From: DATLFA01 sp039915945
GTDB lineage: Bacteria > Actinomycetota > Acidimicrobiia > Acidimicrobiales > WLNW01
Direction of reading: 5' to 3'
DNA: 64,000 nt
Assembly: GCA_039915945.1 (NCBI GenBank)
Contig: JBDSMH010000056.1
Coordinates: forward strand, 1 to 64,000
Within the stretch, counting starts at the first letter, position 1. Each line of letters starts with the position of its first letter. The position numbers were made by a program, and so were the translations under genes. The notes under the pieces are model-generated. The model was not told the DNA's origin. It worked only from the letters and a program-made list of their open reading frames with translations, and did no database searches. Shown one piece after another: positions 23,179 through 32,492 of the stretch.

Positions 23179-24495
23179 GTGAGCGAATCGCGCATCACCG
23201 TCTTTCTCGCCGACGACAGCGTCCTCATCCGTGAAGGGGTGAGGGCGATGATCGCCCGCGAGCGTGACCTCGAGGTCGTCGGGGTCGCCGAGGACTATGA
23301 CGGCCTCGTCAGCGGGGCGGCCGAGTTGAACCCCAACGTGGTCGTGTCCGACATCCGCATGCCACCCGCGTTCCAACGCGAGGGCATCGACGGCTGCAAG
23401 GAGATCCGCAAGCAACATCCCGGCACCGGCGTGGTGATCCTGTCGCAGTACGACGATCCCGACTACGCCATTGCACTGCTGTCCGAAGGGGCGGTCGGCT
23501 ACGCCTACCTGCTCAAGGACCACATCGCCGAAGGCGACCAACTGGCGCGGGCGATCCGCGAAGTCGCCACCGGGGGCTCGATGCTCGACCCGGCGATCGT
23601 CAACGCCCTGATGCGCCCGATGACCTCGGCCGGTGACTTGTCCCGGGAGGATGAGCAACTGCTGTCGATGGTCGCCGAGGGCAAGCCGATCAAGGCCATC
23701 GCCGCCGCCACCCAGGCCACGCCGGCGGCCGTCGCCGAGTTGGTCGAGCGGCTGTTCGTCAAGCTCGCCGCCGGGGTCAGCGCCGGCAGCGAGGGCGCGT
23801 TGCGCCGCCTCCGCATGTTGCACGAGGCGATCGTCAGCCGAGAAGAACAAGGCGAGACCCTGTCACGGCTGCTGCCGTCGGGCCTCGCCGAAAAATTGCG
23901 CACCGATGGCCGCAAGATCGGCGAGACCGAACGGCTCACGGTCACCGTCTTGATGTCGGACATCCGCGGCTATTCGACCATCGCCGAACACGCGGACCCG
24001 ACCCAACTCGCGCAGCAACTCAACTTGCACCGCGCCGAGATGAACCGCGCCATCCTGGCTGCGGGCGGCACCGTGATGCAGTACGTCGGCGACGCGGTCA
24101 TGGCGGTGTTCGGTGCGCCGGTCGCCTACGAAGATCATGCCGACCGCTCATTGCGCGCTGCGATCGCCATGCACGATGGGCAGGCCGCCGTGAACGAGCG
24201 TTGGCAAGCCGATGGACTCCCGCCGTTCGGGCTCGGCATCGGATTGTCGACCGGTGAGGTCGCCGCGGCGCTGCTCGGCTCGGAAGAGCGCGTCGAGTAC
24301 ACCGTCGTCGGCGACGCGGTCAACCTCACGCAACGGTTGCAGCAGTTCGGTCAACCGGGACAGACCGTGCTCTCCGAACCCACGTGGGTCGCCCTCACCA
24401 GCCCGCCGACGAAATTCGAACAACTAGATCCAGAAATGGTCAAAGGACGCGACACCCCAGTGGTCGCATATCGCATCACCGGAACAGGAGAATGA
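23179..24495 (+). CDS. Response regulator fused to class III nucleotidyl cyclase (REC-HTH-CYC)
   Basis: A 438-residue three-part protein. Residues 5-130 are a NarL-type receiver (acidic Asp12/Asp13, phospho-Asp58 in VVSDIRMP, Lys113). Residues 153-197 retain the outline of a LuxR-type HTH (LSREDEQLLSMVAEGKPIKAIA) but lack usual DNA-contact residues. Residues 250-438 are a class III cyclase: metal Asp261 (MSDIRGYS) and Asp305 (VGDAVMAVFGAP), transition-state Asn382 and Arg386. The substrate-selecting positions hold Gln301 and Thr375 rather than the canonical Lys and Asp, so ATP versus GTP use is open. It is the first gene of an operon with the ABC transporter; the next ATG is 2 bases after its stop. 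Confidence 0.9.
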   Translation: MSESRITVFLADDSVLIREGVRAMIARERDLEVVGVAEDYDGLVSGAAELNPNVVVSDIRMPPAFQREGIDGCKEIRKQHPGTGVVILSQYDDPDYAIALLSEGAVGYAYLLKDHIAEGDQLARAIREVATGGSMLDPAIVNALMRPMTSAGDLSREDEQLLSMVAEGKPIKAIAAATQATPAAVAELVERLFVKLAAGVSAGSEGALRRLRMLHEAIVSREEQGETLSRLLPSGLAEKLRTDGRKIGETERLTVTVLMSDIRGYSTIAEHADPTQLAQQLNLHRAEMNRAILAAGGTVMQYVGDAVMAVFGAPVAYEDHADRSLRAAIAMHDGQAAVNERWQADGLPPFGLGIGLSTGEVAAALLGSEERVEYTVVGDAVNLTQRLQQFGQPGQTVLSEPTWVALTSPPTKFEQLDPEMVKGRDTPVVAYRITGTGE

Positions 24496-24496
24496 C

Positions 24497-25219
24497 ATGA
24501 CCGACATCGTCGTCGAGGCCAAGGGCGTGTATCGCACGTTCGAGCAGGAGCTCGCGCCGATCCGAGCGTTGCGTGGTGCCGACCTCACTGTCACCAAAGG
24601 CGAGTTCGTCGCGGTGATGGGTCCATCGGGGTGCGGCAAGTCGACGATGCTCAACGTCATCGCCGGCCTCGACCGACCCGACGAAGGCGAAGTGATCGTC
24701 GCCGGCCAAGATCTCACCAAGCTCGACGAGAACGGCCTGGCGTTGATGCGGCGCAAGCACATCGGCATCGTGTTCCAGTTCTTCAATCTGCTCGAAGGCA
24801 TGACCGTGCTCGAGAACGTGATCATGCCGGCGCTCATCGTCGGCATGAAGCGCCGCCCGGCCGAAGCGCGGGCCCGCGATCTCCTCGATCTCCTCGGCAT
24901 CGGCGACAAGGCCAAGCAGGCCCCGGGAGCACTGTCGGGTGGTCAACGCCAGCGTCTCGCCATCGCTCGGGCGATCGCCAACGAACCGACGCTCATCCTC
25001 GCCGACGAGCCGACGGGTGCCCTCGACAGCGAAGGTGGCGACGAGATCCTCGAGCTCTTCGAACGACTTCACGCGCAAGGCCAGACGATCTTGTTGGTGA
25101 CCCACGATCAACCCGTGGCCGATGCTGCCGCGCGGATCGTACGGATGAAAGACGGCCGCGTGGTCGACGACGGCCTCGAGTCGATGACGGCCGGCGCGAC
25201 TGCTGCTTCCGCGAGCTGA
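24497..25219 (+). CDS. ABC transporter ATP-binding protein (MacB/LolD type)
   Basis: A 240-residue ATPase. Walker A is GPSGCGKST, the Q-loop is in FQFFNLLEGMT, the signature is LSGGQRQRLAIARA, and Walker B is LILADEPTGALD. The FNLLEG and ADEPTGALD wording is typical of MacB/LolD/BceA-type systems that drive FtsX permeases. AGGAG lies 6 bases before the ATG. It would power the two permeases encoded next. Confidence 0.95.
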   Translation: MTDIVVEAKGVYRTFEQELAPIRALRGADLTVTKGEFVAVMGPSGCGKSTMLNVIAGLDRPDEGEVIVAGQDLTKLDENGLALMRRKHIGIVFQFFNLLEGMTVLENVIMPALIVGMKRRPAEARARDLLDLLGIGDKAKQAPGALSGGQRQRLAIARAIANEPTLILADEPTGALDSEGGDEILELFERLHAQGQTILLVTHDQPVADAAARIVRMKDGRVVDDGLESMTAGATAASAS

Positions 25220-25244
25220 GAAACGCAGACGCCGGACGCGCACC

Positions 25245-27581
25245 ATGTATCCGACGTGGTTCTACGCCCGGCGCGATCTGCGCGCCCGCTGGGGATCGTT
25301 CGTCACGTTGGGGGTCATCGCCGGCCTGGCCGCAGGCGTCGTGTTGGCCGCGTGGGGCGGCTCGCGTCGATCGGCCTCGGCTATCGATCGCTTTCTCACC
25401 GCGACGCACGCCTCGTCGATCGGCGGTACGTCAAATCTCGTCGACGACGAGACGTTCGCGAAAGTCGCGGCGCTGCCGATGGTGACGGCCGGCTCGCGGG
25501 CAATCGTCTTCGCCATCGTCGTTCCTGAACTCTTCGCACGAGGCGAATTCCTCCCCTTCCTGGGCGACCCCTCCGGCGTGATCGGAACCGAAGTCGAACG
25601 CCCGTTGGTGATCGAAGGGCGCCGCGCAAACCCTGATTCGGTTGACGAGATCGAACTCGACGAGTCGGTCAGTCGCGTTCTTCAAAAGGGTGTCGGTGAC
25701 ACCATCACGTTGGCGTCGATCACCGCCGCCACAATGAGTGACTTCGAAGCGAACGGACGCGACGGACTACCCGAACCCGACGGCCCGCCCCTCGACTTTC
25801 GGGTGGTAGGAGTCGTGCGCCGCGCCTACGACCTCGTAACGACCGACACGCCGCCCACGTTGTTGACCCCGGCATTCACCCGTGCGTACCGCGACCAGAT
25901 CGGCAGCCTCGGCAGCGTCGCCTGGTTTCGTTTGCGCAACGGCGTCGCCGACAACGAGGCATTCACTGAACAGGCCAAAGCCATCGTCGGTAGCACCGAT
26001 CTCGTTTTCGAAGAGGTGTCGCTGCAGGACGCGATCGGCGACGGACTCAACGTCTCGCGCGTCGGATTGCTGATCTTTTCCGGCGTCGGAGCGTTGGCGT
26101 TCGCGATCGCCATCGGGCAGTCAGCGGTACGCACCGCTCACCACGGTGAGCGAGACCGTGCGGCACTCGACGCGCTGGGCCTTACACGGCGCCAGCGCGT
26201 GGTCGCCGCGGTTCTGCCTCTGGTGTCTACAGCGGCCGTGACGCTGGTGCTCGCCGGTGTGATCGGCCCGGTTGCCTCTCGGCGAGTGATGACGGCAGCG
26301 GCGCGGCGCGCCGATCCTGACTTCGGCTCGCGTTTCGACGCGCTCGTTCTCGTCGGCGCCGTCGTCGCCGCCTTGGTGCCGCTTGTGGGAGGGGGCGTGG
26401 CCGCGCTGCGCCGCGGCGTCAGCGAGCGCGAGTTCTCGACGCGGTCGTGGTATTCCTTGCCCGTGTCGAGCCCGACCGCGGTGGCGGGAGCGGCGATGGC
26501 ACTACGTCCGGGTCGCGCTGATCGCGCGGTGCCGGTGCGGTCGGCCTTCATCGCGACCACAGTCGCGATTGCCGGAGTAGTCGGTGGTCTCGTCTACGCC
26601 CACGGCCTCGACAAGCTTTCCCAGGACCCACAACGGTGGGGATTCACCAGCGATGCGTTGGTCTCGGCCTCCGACGATGCGTATCAAGGTCTTCTCGAGT
26701 CCCCCGACGTTGCGGGACTCGCCGATTTCTCGTTCGGATTGGCCATCATCGGTGGTCGCAGCCTGAGCGCGCTGGGTCTCGATTCGATCAGGGGTGCCGG
26801 TATTGGCTACGAGGTCATCGAAGGCCGCGCGCCGGCCGCCGACGACGAGGTGGTCCTCGGTCGCGATGCACTGCACACGCTCGGCAAGCGACTCGGCGAT
26901 GAGGTCGAAGCCGATGGAGTCGACGGCACCATTCAGCTACGGATCGTGGGGCAAGCGGCGTTCCCGTCCCTCGATGGTCGAGGCTCGTTGGCCGGGGCTG
27001 CGGGCTTCACGCGGGCAGGATTCGATTCGCTTTCGACCAACGCCGACGACAACCTTCACCAAACACTCGTCGACTTCGCGCCGGAGGTCGATACCGCCGA
27101 GCTCTTCCAGCGCCTCGGTATCGCATCTGATGACGTTGCGGAGCCTGTGATGCCGAGCGAGATCGCGAATCTGCAGTCGGTCAGATCGCTACCAAAGCTG
27201 CTGGCAGCATTCTTGGCGGCGCTCGGTTTGGCCGCTCTCGGGCACACACTGATCACGACCGCAGCACGACGACGTCGCGACCTGGCCATCGACCGCACAC
27301 TCGGGTTCCGCGTCCGGCAGGTGGGCGCGACGATGGTGTGGCAGTCCGTCTCGTTGATCGGGTTCGCCGTCGTTGTGGGCCTGCCGCTCGGCGTGGTCGC
27401 CGGAAGGTTGACCTGGACGACGGTCAGCCGCAATGTGGGCGTGCGCGTCGAGAACCCCGTGCCTGCGATCGCATTGCTGGTGGTCGTGGCCGTGGCGCTC
27501 GCGACCACCGCCGCGATCACGTATCCCTTCGGCTATCGACTCGGCCGGCGCAGCCCGGCGGCCGTCTTGCGAGCGGAATGA
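25245..27581 (+). CDS. FtsX-family ABC permease (first)
   Basis: A 778-residue membrane protein with the two-block FtsX/MacB layout: an N-terminal span, a large extracytoplasmic region, a three-helix block (SVARVGLLIFSGVGALAFAI area), a second outer region and a final three-helix block ending at YPFGYRLGRRSPAAVLRAE. It probably works with the adjacent ATPase in mechanotransmission, peptide or lipid export, or antimicrobial sensing. Its stop overlaps the second permease start (ATGA). Confidence 0.9.
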   Translation: MYPTWFYARRDLRARWGSFVTLGVIAGLAAGVVLAAWGGSRRSASAIDRFLTATHASSIGGTSNLVDDETFAKVAALPMVTAGSRAIVFAIVVPELFARGEFLPFLGDPSGVIGTEVERPLVIEGRRANPDSVDEIELDESVSRVLQKGVGDTITLASITAATMSDFEANGRDGLPEPDGPPLDFRVVGVVRRAYDLVTTDTPPTLLTPAFTRAYRDQIGSLGSVAWFRLRNGVADNEAFTEQAKAIVGSTDLVFEEVSLQDAIGDGLNVSRVGLLIFSGVGALAFAIAIGQSAVRTAHHGERDRAALDALGLTRRQRVVAAVLPLVSTAAVTLVLAGVIGPVASRRVMTAAARRADPDFGSRFDALVLVGAVVAALVPLVGGGVAALRRGVSEREFSTRSWYSLPVSSPTAVAGAAMALRPGRADRAVPVRSAFIATTVAIAGVVGGLVYAHGLDKLSQDPQRWGFTSDALVSASDDAYQGLLESPDVAGLADFSFGLAIIGGRSLSALGLDSIRGAGIGYEVIEGRAPAADDEVVLGRDALHTLGKRLGDEVEADGVDGTIQLRIVGQAAFPSLDGRGSLAGAAGFTRAGFDSLSTNADDNLHQTLVDFAPEVDTAELFQRLGIASDDVAEPVMPSEIANLQSVRSLPKLLAAFLAALGLAALGHTLITTAARRRRDLAIDRTLGFRVRQVGATMVWQSVSLIGFAVVVGLPLGVVAGRLTWTTVSRNVGVRVENPVPAIALLVVVAVALATTAAITYPFGYRLGRRSPAAVLRAE

Positions 27582-29905
27582 CGATGCGGGCCGGTCCCAC
27601 TTTCCTCTTCGCTCGCAACGAGTTGCGGCGGCGTTGGTTCAGCCTGCTCGGCCTCACCTTGCTCATCGCGTTCGCCGGAGCGTTCGTGCTCACCACCGCT
27701 ACCGGTGCTCGGCGCGTCGCCACCGCATGGCACCGATTCGGTGAGGCAACGCGAGCACCGAATCTCGTGGCGATCGTGCCGGTCGACCAGCTGGAGACAA
27801 CCGCGAGTGAGCTACGCACGCAACCCGGGGTCGACGGCGTGTCGGCCCTCGCATGGCTACCGATCCGACCGAAAGAGCTCGATGATCGGAGAGAAGGTGG
27901 CTTCGCCGCAATGTCCACCGGGTTCGGAAGCGACGTGTTCCGAGCGCTCGTGCTCGACGGTCGACTGGCTGACCAATCACGGGCCGATGAGTTCACGATC
28001 AACCCCGCGCTCTCGCGCATGACCGGACTGCGCGTGGGCGACCACACGACCTTGGTGTCGGACATGCCAGGGGTGGAGCTCGACGCAACAGTGGTCGGCA
28101 TCACGAAGAGTCCACTCGATACGGGAGCCAATGGTGGTGGCCCCGGCATTCTCTACACATTTGCTTTGGCACAACGCTTCCTCGAGCCGGTAAGAGCCGC
28201 TTCCGGCGAGGCCTTCCAACCGGCCCTCATGGCGCGTATCAACGCCAACCAGGAGGCGATCGTCGCACAACTGTCCGAGCAGTTCCCGGGGCGCACAGTG
28301 GCTGCGGGCGCCGTCTTCGGTTCGGAAGCGAAGACAGCCCTCGCGGTCGAGCAACGCGCTTACTGGATTCTGGCCGCGGTCGCCGGCCTTGCTGCGGTTC
28401 TGGCTCTCGGTCAGATCCTCGTCCGCTCGCTGCGCGTGGTGGGGGGTGACGTCGAGGCCCTGAGCGCGCTCGGTTGCTCTACGGGCCAACGGATGATCAT
28501 GCTCATAACCGCACCGATGCTCGCGCTGACGGTCGGGGTGGTGACCGCGTTCGGATGCGCCTATCTGGCGTCGACGTTGGTGCCGACCGGGCTGGCGTCG
28601 CGCATCGATCCCGAGCCGGGCATCTGGGTCGAAATGCGGTTCGCGATCGCGGTCGATGTTGCCCTTGCCGTCGCGCTCATAGCGACGCTGCTCGTCACGG
28701 CGGCGCGGGTGGCTTCACGGCGCGCCGAGGCGACCGTCATCGCGCCACCGAGTCGCCTCACGTCGCTGTCCCATACGGCACCGAGTCTTCTGGGCCTGCG
28801 CGCCGCGCTCGGAGGGCCTGACACCGCGACGCGACGCAGTGCACGGGGCGCAACCGTGATCGTCGTCGCCGCGGTGGCCAGTGTGATCGCGGTGCCCGTG
28901 TGGACGGCCAGCCTCGACAACCTACGCGACACACCGCGCGCGCACGGTTGGGATTTCGACGCAGTGATCGAGGAGGTGAGCGCCCCCGCCGACGAACTCG
29001 CAACGATCGACGCGCTGGCCACGAAGCTCGACGCGTCTGCAACCACGTCGGCGATCGAACGAATCGATATCGCAACCGTGACCGCGGGCGGGGGCAACGA
29101 GATCGAACTCATGATCCTCCAACCACGGCAGCGGTCCTTGCACCCCACCCTTCGCCATGGGCGCGCCCCTGCGGGACCCGACGAGGTCGCGATCTCGACG
29201 CAGGGTATGAAGTCCCTGCACGCGGAGATCGGCGAGAGGATAAAGATCGAAACGCCGACCGGCAGCCATGAACTCACCGTCGTCGGCGAGGCGATCTTCC
29301 CGCAACTCCACAACGCCGACTGGGGCGGCGCCGCCTCGGTGACCGAAGCTGCAGTCGAGCCGCTCGGTCTCGCGGTCACGGCGACAATGCTGCTGGTCGA
29401 CGTCGCATCTGGTCGATCCCTCGAGGATGTTCGCGCCGTCATCGGCCCCGACACACTCGTGCGGACTCCGTCGCCCCCGCCGATCGTCGATAATCTGCGC
29501 GAAGCAATCCCCGTCGTGCGCGTCCTCGCGATCTTCATTGCGCTGCTCGGTGCGGCCACGCTGACCCATACGCTCTTGACCGCATCGCACCGGCGGCGCC
29601 GTGACCACGGCACGGCTCGAGCGATGGGTCTCACCGGCCGTCAGCTCACCACCGCCTTCGGCTGGCACGGCGGCACCATCGCTCTCGTCGCGATCGCCGC
29701 CGGGCTGCCTCTCGGGGCTCTTGTCGGCGCAATCGCGTGGCGCTTGTCGGTGCGCAACCTGGGTGTACTCGACTCCCTCCACATTGCCCCGGTCATCACG
29801 GTCAATATCGCGGCGACGACTGCGGTCGTCGCGGTGCTCGGCGCCTTTGCCATCGCTATCAACGCGCGACGCGCGCCACTCGCGGCGTCGCTACGGACGG
29901 AGTGA
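27578..29905 (+). CDS. FtsX-family ABC permease (second)
   Basis: A 775-residue paralogue of the preceding gene, with the same architecture and ending IAINARRAPLAASLRTE. The start ATG 27578 (MTMRAGPTFLFARNELRRRW) overlaps the first permease by 4 bases; a longer upstream frame was ignored. Two large permeases with one ATPase suggest a heterodimeric transporter. The histidine kinase starts 4 bases after its stop. Confidence 0.9.
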   Translation: MTMRAGPTFLFARNELRRRWFSLLGLTLLIAFAGAFVLTTATGARRVATAWHRFGEATRAPNLVAIVPVDQLETTASELRTQPGVDGVSALAWLPIRPKELDDRREGGFAAMSTGFGSDVFRALVLDGRLADQSRADEFTINPALSRMTGLRVGDHTTLVSDMPGVELDATVVGITKSPLDTGANGGGPGILYTFALAQRFLEPVRAASGEAFQPALMARINANQEAIVAQLSEQFPGRTVAAGAVFGSEAKTALAVEQRAYWILAAVAGLAAVLALGQILVRSLRVVGGDVEALSALGCSTGQRMIMLITAPMLALTVGVVTAFGCAYLASTLVPTGLASRIDPEPGIWVEMRFAIAVDVALAVALIATLLVTAARVASRRAEATVIAPPSRLTSLSHTAPSLLGLRAALGGPDTATRRSARGATVIVVAAVASVIAVPVWTASLDNLRDTPRAHGWDFDAVIEEVSAPADELATIDALATKLDASATTSAIERIDIATVTAGGGNEIELMILQPRQRSLHPTLRHGRAPAGPDEVAISTQGMKSLHAEIGERIKIETPTGSHELTVVGEAIFPQLHNADWGGAASVTEAAVEPLGLAVTATMLLVDVASGRSLEDVRAVIGPDTLVRTPSPPPIVDNLREAIPVVRVLAIFIALLGAATLTHTLLTASHRRRRDHGTARAMGLTGRQLTTAFGWHGGTIALVAIAAGLPLGALVGAIAWRLSVRNLGVLDSLHIAPVITVNIAATTAVVAVLGAFAIAINARRAPLAASLRTE

Positions 29906-29909
29906 CCCG

Positions 29910-31925
29910 ATGACCGCGACCGAAATCACGCGCATCGTCGTGATCGTGCTGTGGGCGATCACGACCGGCATGCTCGTGCGTCTACGAGCGCCGAAGCTCG
30001 CCGTCATCACCGGTATCGGCACCATCGCCGCCGCGACGTCGACACTCGCGGCTGCGCTGATCGCGCACCGCGATTTGAGCACGTCGTCGGCCGACCGACT
30101 GCATCTGCTCACCGGCATCGCACTCGGTGTGGTCGGGGCTGCCGGCGTGCAGTTGCTGCTGGCCATGCCGGACGGCTCGGTGCAGCCACGATCACAACGC
30201 ATGCTGCTTGCCATTGCGTATGTCGCGGGCATCGCCTGCGGTGCTGCCGCGTTTGTCGATCGCCCCGACGTCCGCTGGTGGCTGCTGGCGCTGGCCGGCA
30301 TCATCGGCGCAGCGCTCGGCGTGACCTTGTCGAATCAGCGCTACCGCCGGGCCAGCCCGCTCGAACAACGCAGCTTGCAGTGGTTCGGTCTTTCGATCGC
30401 GATCGCGGCCGAAGTGTGCATCGTCGTGCTGGCGCTGCACGTGATCGCCGACTGGCCGAGTTCGATCTCGGAGACAGCCATCTCGACCACCGGCATCATT
30501 GCGCTGGGCACGGCCGCCTCGGCGTCGCGTCGGCTCTCGGCACGCGTCGACCGAGCGCTCACCTACGCGGTGTCGTTCACCGGGCTCACGTCGATGGTCT
30601 TGGTCATCTACGTGGTTGTGGTGCTCAGCTTCGGCCGTTCGCTTTCCGACGGCGAGCGCAGCCTGTTGGTCGCGTCGATGGGCGCGGCCGGCCTTGCCGC
30701 ACTCGCGTATCCCGTCGCCCGCGCCCGCCTCGAAGTCGCCGCCAACCGGCTGGTCTACGGCGAACGGGTTGCGCCCGACGATGCAGTGCGCAAATTCGGT
30801 ACTCGGCTCACGCGCGCCGTGCCGATGGACGAGCTGCTCCTGCAACTCTGCGAGTCCCTGCGCAAGACGATGCGCCTGCGCTCCGCCGAGGTGTGGACCG
30901 GTAGCGACGGCGTCTACGAGGTCGCGGCGAGCGCGCCGCATCGCGACCGCGCACCGTTGCATGTGAGTGCCAAAGCCATACCGGTCACCGCCCGCGCCGG
31001 AGTCTCGGGGGGCACGTGGATCGAGATCTGGTTGCCCGAACTCGCCGAGGGGCGCGTCGCCGCGAACCTTCGGGTTGCGCCACTTGCGCACGGCGGCGAC
31101 TTGTTGGGCATGGTCGTATGCGAGCGCAGCCCCGACGGTGACCCCTTCACCCGCGATGGCGACACCACGCTGACCGAGCTCAGCCGCCAGGTCGCCCTCG
31201 CGTTGCACAACGTCAACCTCGACTCCGCGCTCCAGGCCTCGCTCGACGAGTTGCGCCACAAGAACATCGAGCTGCACGAATCCCGCGCCCGCATCGTGGC
31301 CGCGGGCGATGCCGAGCGTCGCCGGCTCGAACGCAACCTGCACGACGGAGCGCAACAACACCTCGTCGCACTCGCCGTCAAAGTCCGGCTGGCGCGCGAC
31401 GCGGTCGAAGACGACCCGGCCGACGCCATGTCGTTGCTCGACGAACTGCGCAGCGACCTCCAAGACGCTATTGCCGAATTGCGCGCGCTCGCGCACGGCA
31501 TCTTTCCTCCGCTACTCATGTCGGGCGGCCTCGTCCACGCGTTGCCCGCAGCCGCGTCCCGCGCGACGTTGCCGGCCACCGTCGACTGCGTCGACCTCCA
31601 GCGCTACGAGCCAGAGCTCGAGGCGGCCGTGTACTTCTGTTGCGTCGAGGCGATGCAAAACGCCAGTAAACACGCGGGCGAGGGCGCCAAGATCGCGCTG
31701 CGGGTCTGGGAGGACAATGGTGAACTGTGCTTCACCGTCGCCGACGACGGCGCCGGCTTCGATGCAGCCGGCAGCGGCGGCAAGGGCCACGGCTTCGTCA
31801 ACATGGCCGATCGGCTCGGCGCGATGCAGGGCTCACTCGACGTGTGGTCGGCACGCGGCGAAGGCACCCGCATCTCGGGACGCGTACCGGTGGTACTCGC
31901 AAGTGCGCCATCGCTCGGCCATTAG
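29910..31925 (+). CDS. Membrane sensor histidine kinase, NarL/HisKA_3 type
   Basis: A 671-residue kinase. The first about 260 residues have eight or so transmembrane helices; a GAF-like region follows (about 300-430). The dimerisation box is RRRLERNLHDGAQQHLVAL with phospho-His478. The ATPase domain has CVEAMQNASKHA (N box) and ADDGAGFDAAGSGGKGHGF (G boxes). It is the last plus-strand gene of the cyclase-ABC-kinase operon. Likely partners are the NarL regulators at 31938 and 32424 and the receiver of the cyclase fusion. Confidence 0.9.
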   Translation: MTATEITRIVVIVLWAITTGMLVRLRAPKLAVITGIGTIAAATSTLAAALIAHRDLSTSSADRLHLLTGIALGVVGAAGVQLLLAMPDGSVQPRSQRMLLAIAYVAGIACGAAAFVDRPDVRWWLLALAGIIGAALGVTLSNQRYRRASPLEQRSLQWFGLSIAIAAEVCIVVLALHVIADWPSSISETAISTTGIIALGTAASASRRLSARVDRALTYAVSFTGLTSMVLVIYVVVVLSFGRSLSDGERSLLVASMGAAGLAALAYPVARARLEVAANRLVYGERVAPDDAVRKFGTRLTRAVPMDELLLQLCESLRKTMRLRSAEVWTGSDGVYEVAASAPHRDRAPLHVSAKAIPVTARAGVSGGTWIEIWLPELAEGRVAANLRVAPLAHGGDLLGMVVCERSPDGDPFTRDGDTTLTELSRQVALALHNVNLDSALQASLDELRHKNIELHESRARIVAAGDAERRRLERNLHDGAQQHLVALAVKVRLARDAVEDDPADAMSLLDELRSDLQDAIAELRALAHGIFPPLLMSGGLVHALPAAASRATLPATVDCVDLQRYEPELEAAVYFCCVEAMQNASKHAGEGAKIALRVWEDNGELCFTVADDGAGFDAAGSGGKGHGFVNMADRLGAMQGSLDVWSARGEGTRISGRVPVVLASAPSLGH

Positions 31926-31937
31926 CGCCGTGCGGCA

Positions 31938-32330
31938 CTAGCCCGTGGCGCGCCAGCTGTCGTCGCCGCCGTCGGCCCAGATACGCCGCACCGCTCGCGG
32001 GCTCAACTCGTCCTTGTTGACGTAGGCCGCCGCGCCACAGGTGCGCGCGTGCGGAGGCAACTGTTCGAGGGTGTAGGTCGACACGAGGACCACGAGCGTT
32101 TCGGGTCGGGCCTTGACGATCTGGGCCGTCGCCTCGAGGCCGTCGATGCCGCCCATGTTGATGTCCATGAGTACCAGATCGGGCTCGGTCTGCGCCGCCA
32201 ACTCGACGGCCTGCTCGCCCGAGGTCGCTTCGCCCACAAGGGTGAATTCCCCAAGGCGCGTCACCACCGCCCGCAGCGCCGCCAGAAAGGGCGCCTTGTC
32301 GTCGACGATGAGCACACGGACGGGGTCCAC
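31938..32330 (-). CDS. Single-domain response regulator (receiver only)
   Basis: A 130-residue receiver: acidic pair DD in VLIVDDKAPF, phospho-Asp in LVLMDINMGG, and Lys in AYVNKDELS. No output domain follows, so it may act as a phosphate sink, a phosphorelay step or a protein-protein switch. It is convergent with the kinase gene, 12 bases from its stop. GACAAT lies 6 bases before GTG 32330. Confidence 0.85.
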   Translation of the reverse strand: MDPVRVLIVDDKAPFLAALRAVVTRLGEFTLVGEATSGEQAVELAAQTEPDLVLMDINMGGIDGLEATAQIVKARPETLVVLVSTYTLEQLPPHARTCGAAAYVNKDELSPRAVRRIWADGGDDSWRATG

Positions 32331-32336
32331 GCCCCC

Positions 32337-32342
32337 ATTGTC
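32337..32342 (-). promoter_or_regulatory. -10-like element of the receiver-only gene
   Basis: GACAAT on the minus strand, 6 bases before GTG 32330. Confidence 0.3.
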
Positions 32343-32418
32343 GCGTGCGCCGACCTATCCGAGAAGTAAGCCAACCCACGCCCGCAGGGTGGTGCTGGCA
32401 CCCCTGTGCGCGTCGGAA

Positions 32419-32492
32419 CCCACTCAGAGGTCGAATCCCCCGCTCAGACGGCCGCTGGGGCCCGAATTCCCGCTCAGAGGGCCGCTCGGGCC
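32419..32492 (+). repeat. Three copies of the dispersed GC-rich repeat
   Basis: A partial copy at 32419-32430, then near-full copies at 32439-32462 (CCCGCTCAGACGG / CCGCTGGGGCC) and 32469-32492 (CCCGCTCAGAGGG / CCGCTCGGGCC). They overlap the 3' end of the LuxR-type regulator and encode its odd Ser/Gly/Pro-rich tail. Confidence 0.7.

Noticed and set aside
22039..23850. 603-codon frame for the CNB gene
   Set aside because: The extension runs antisense through the promoter and first 670 bases of the cyclase gene; the family-like start is at 23052 or 23046.
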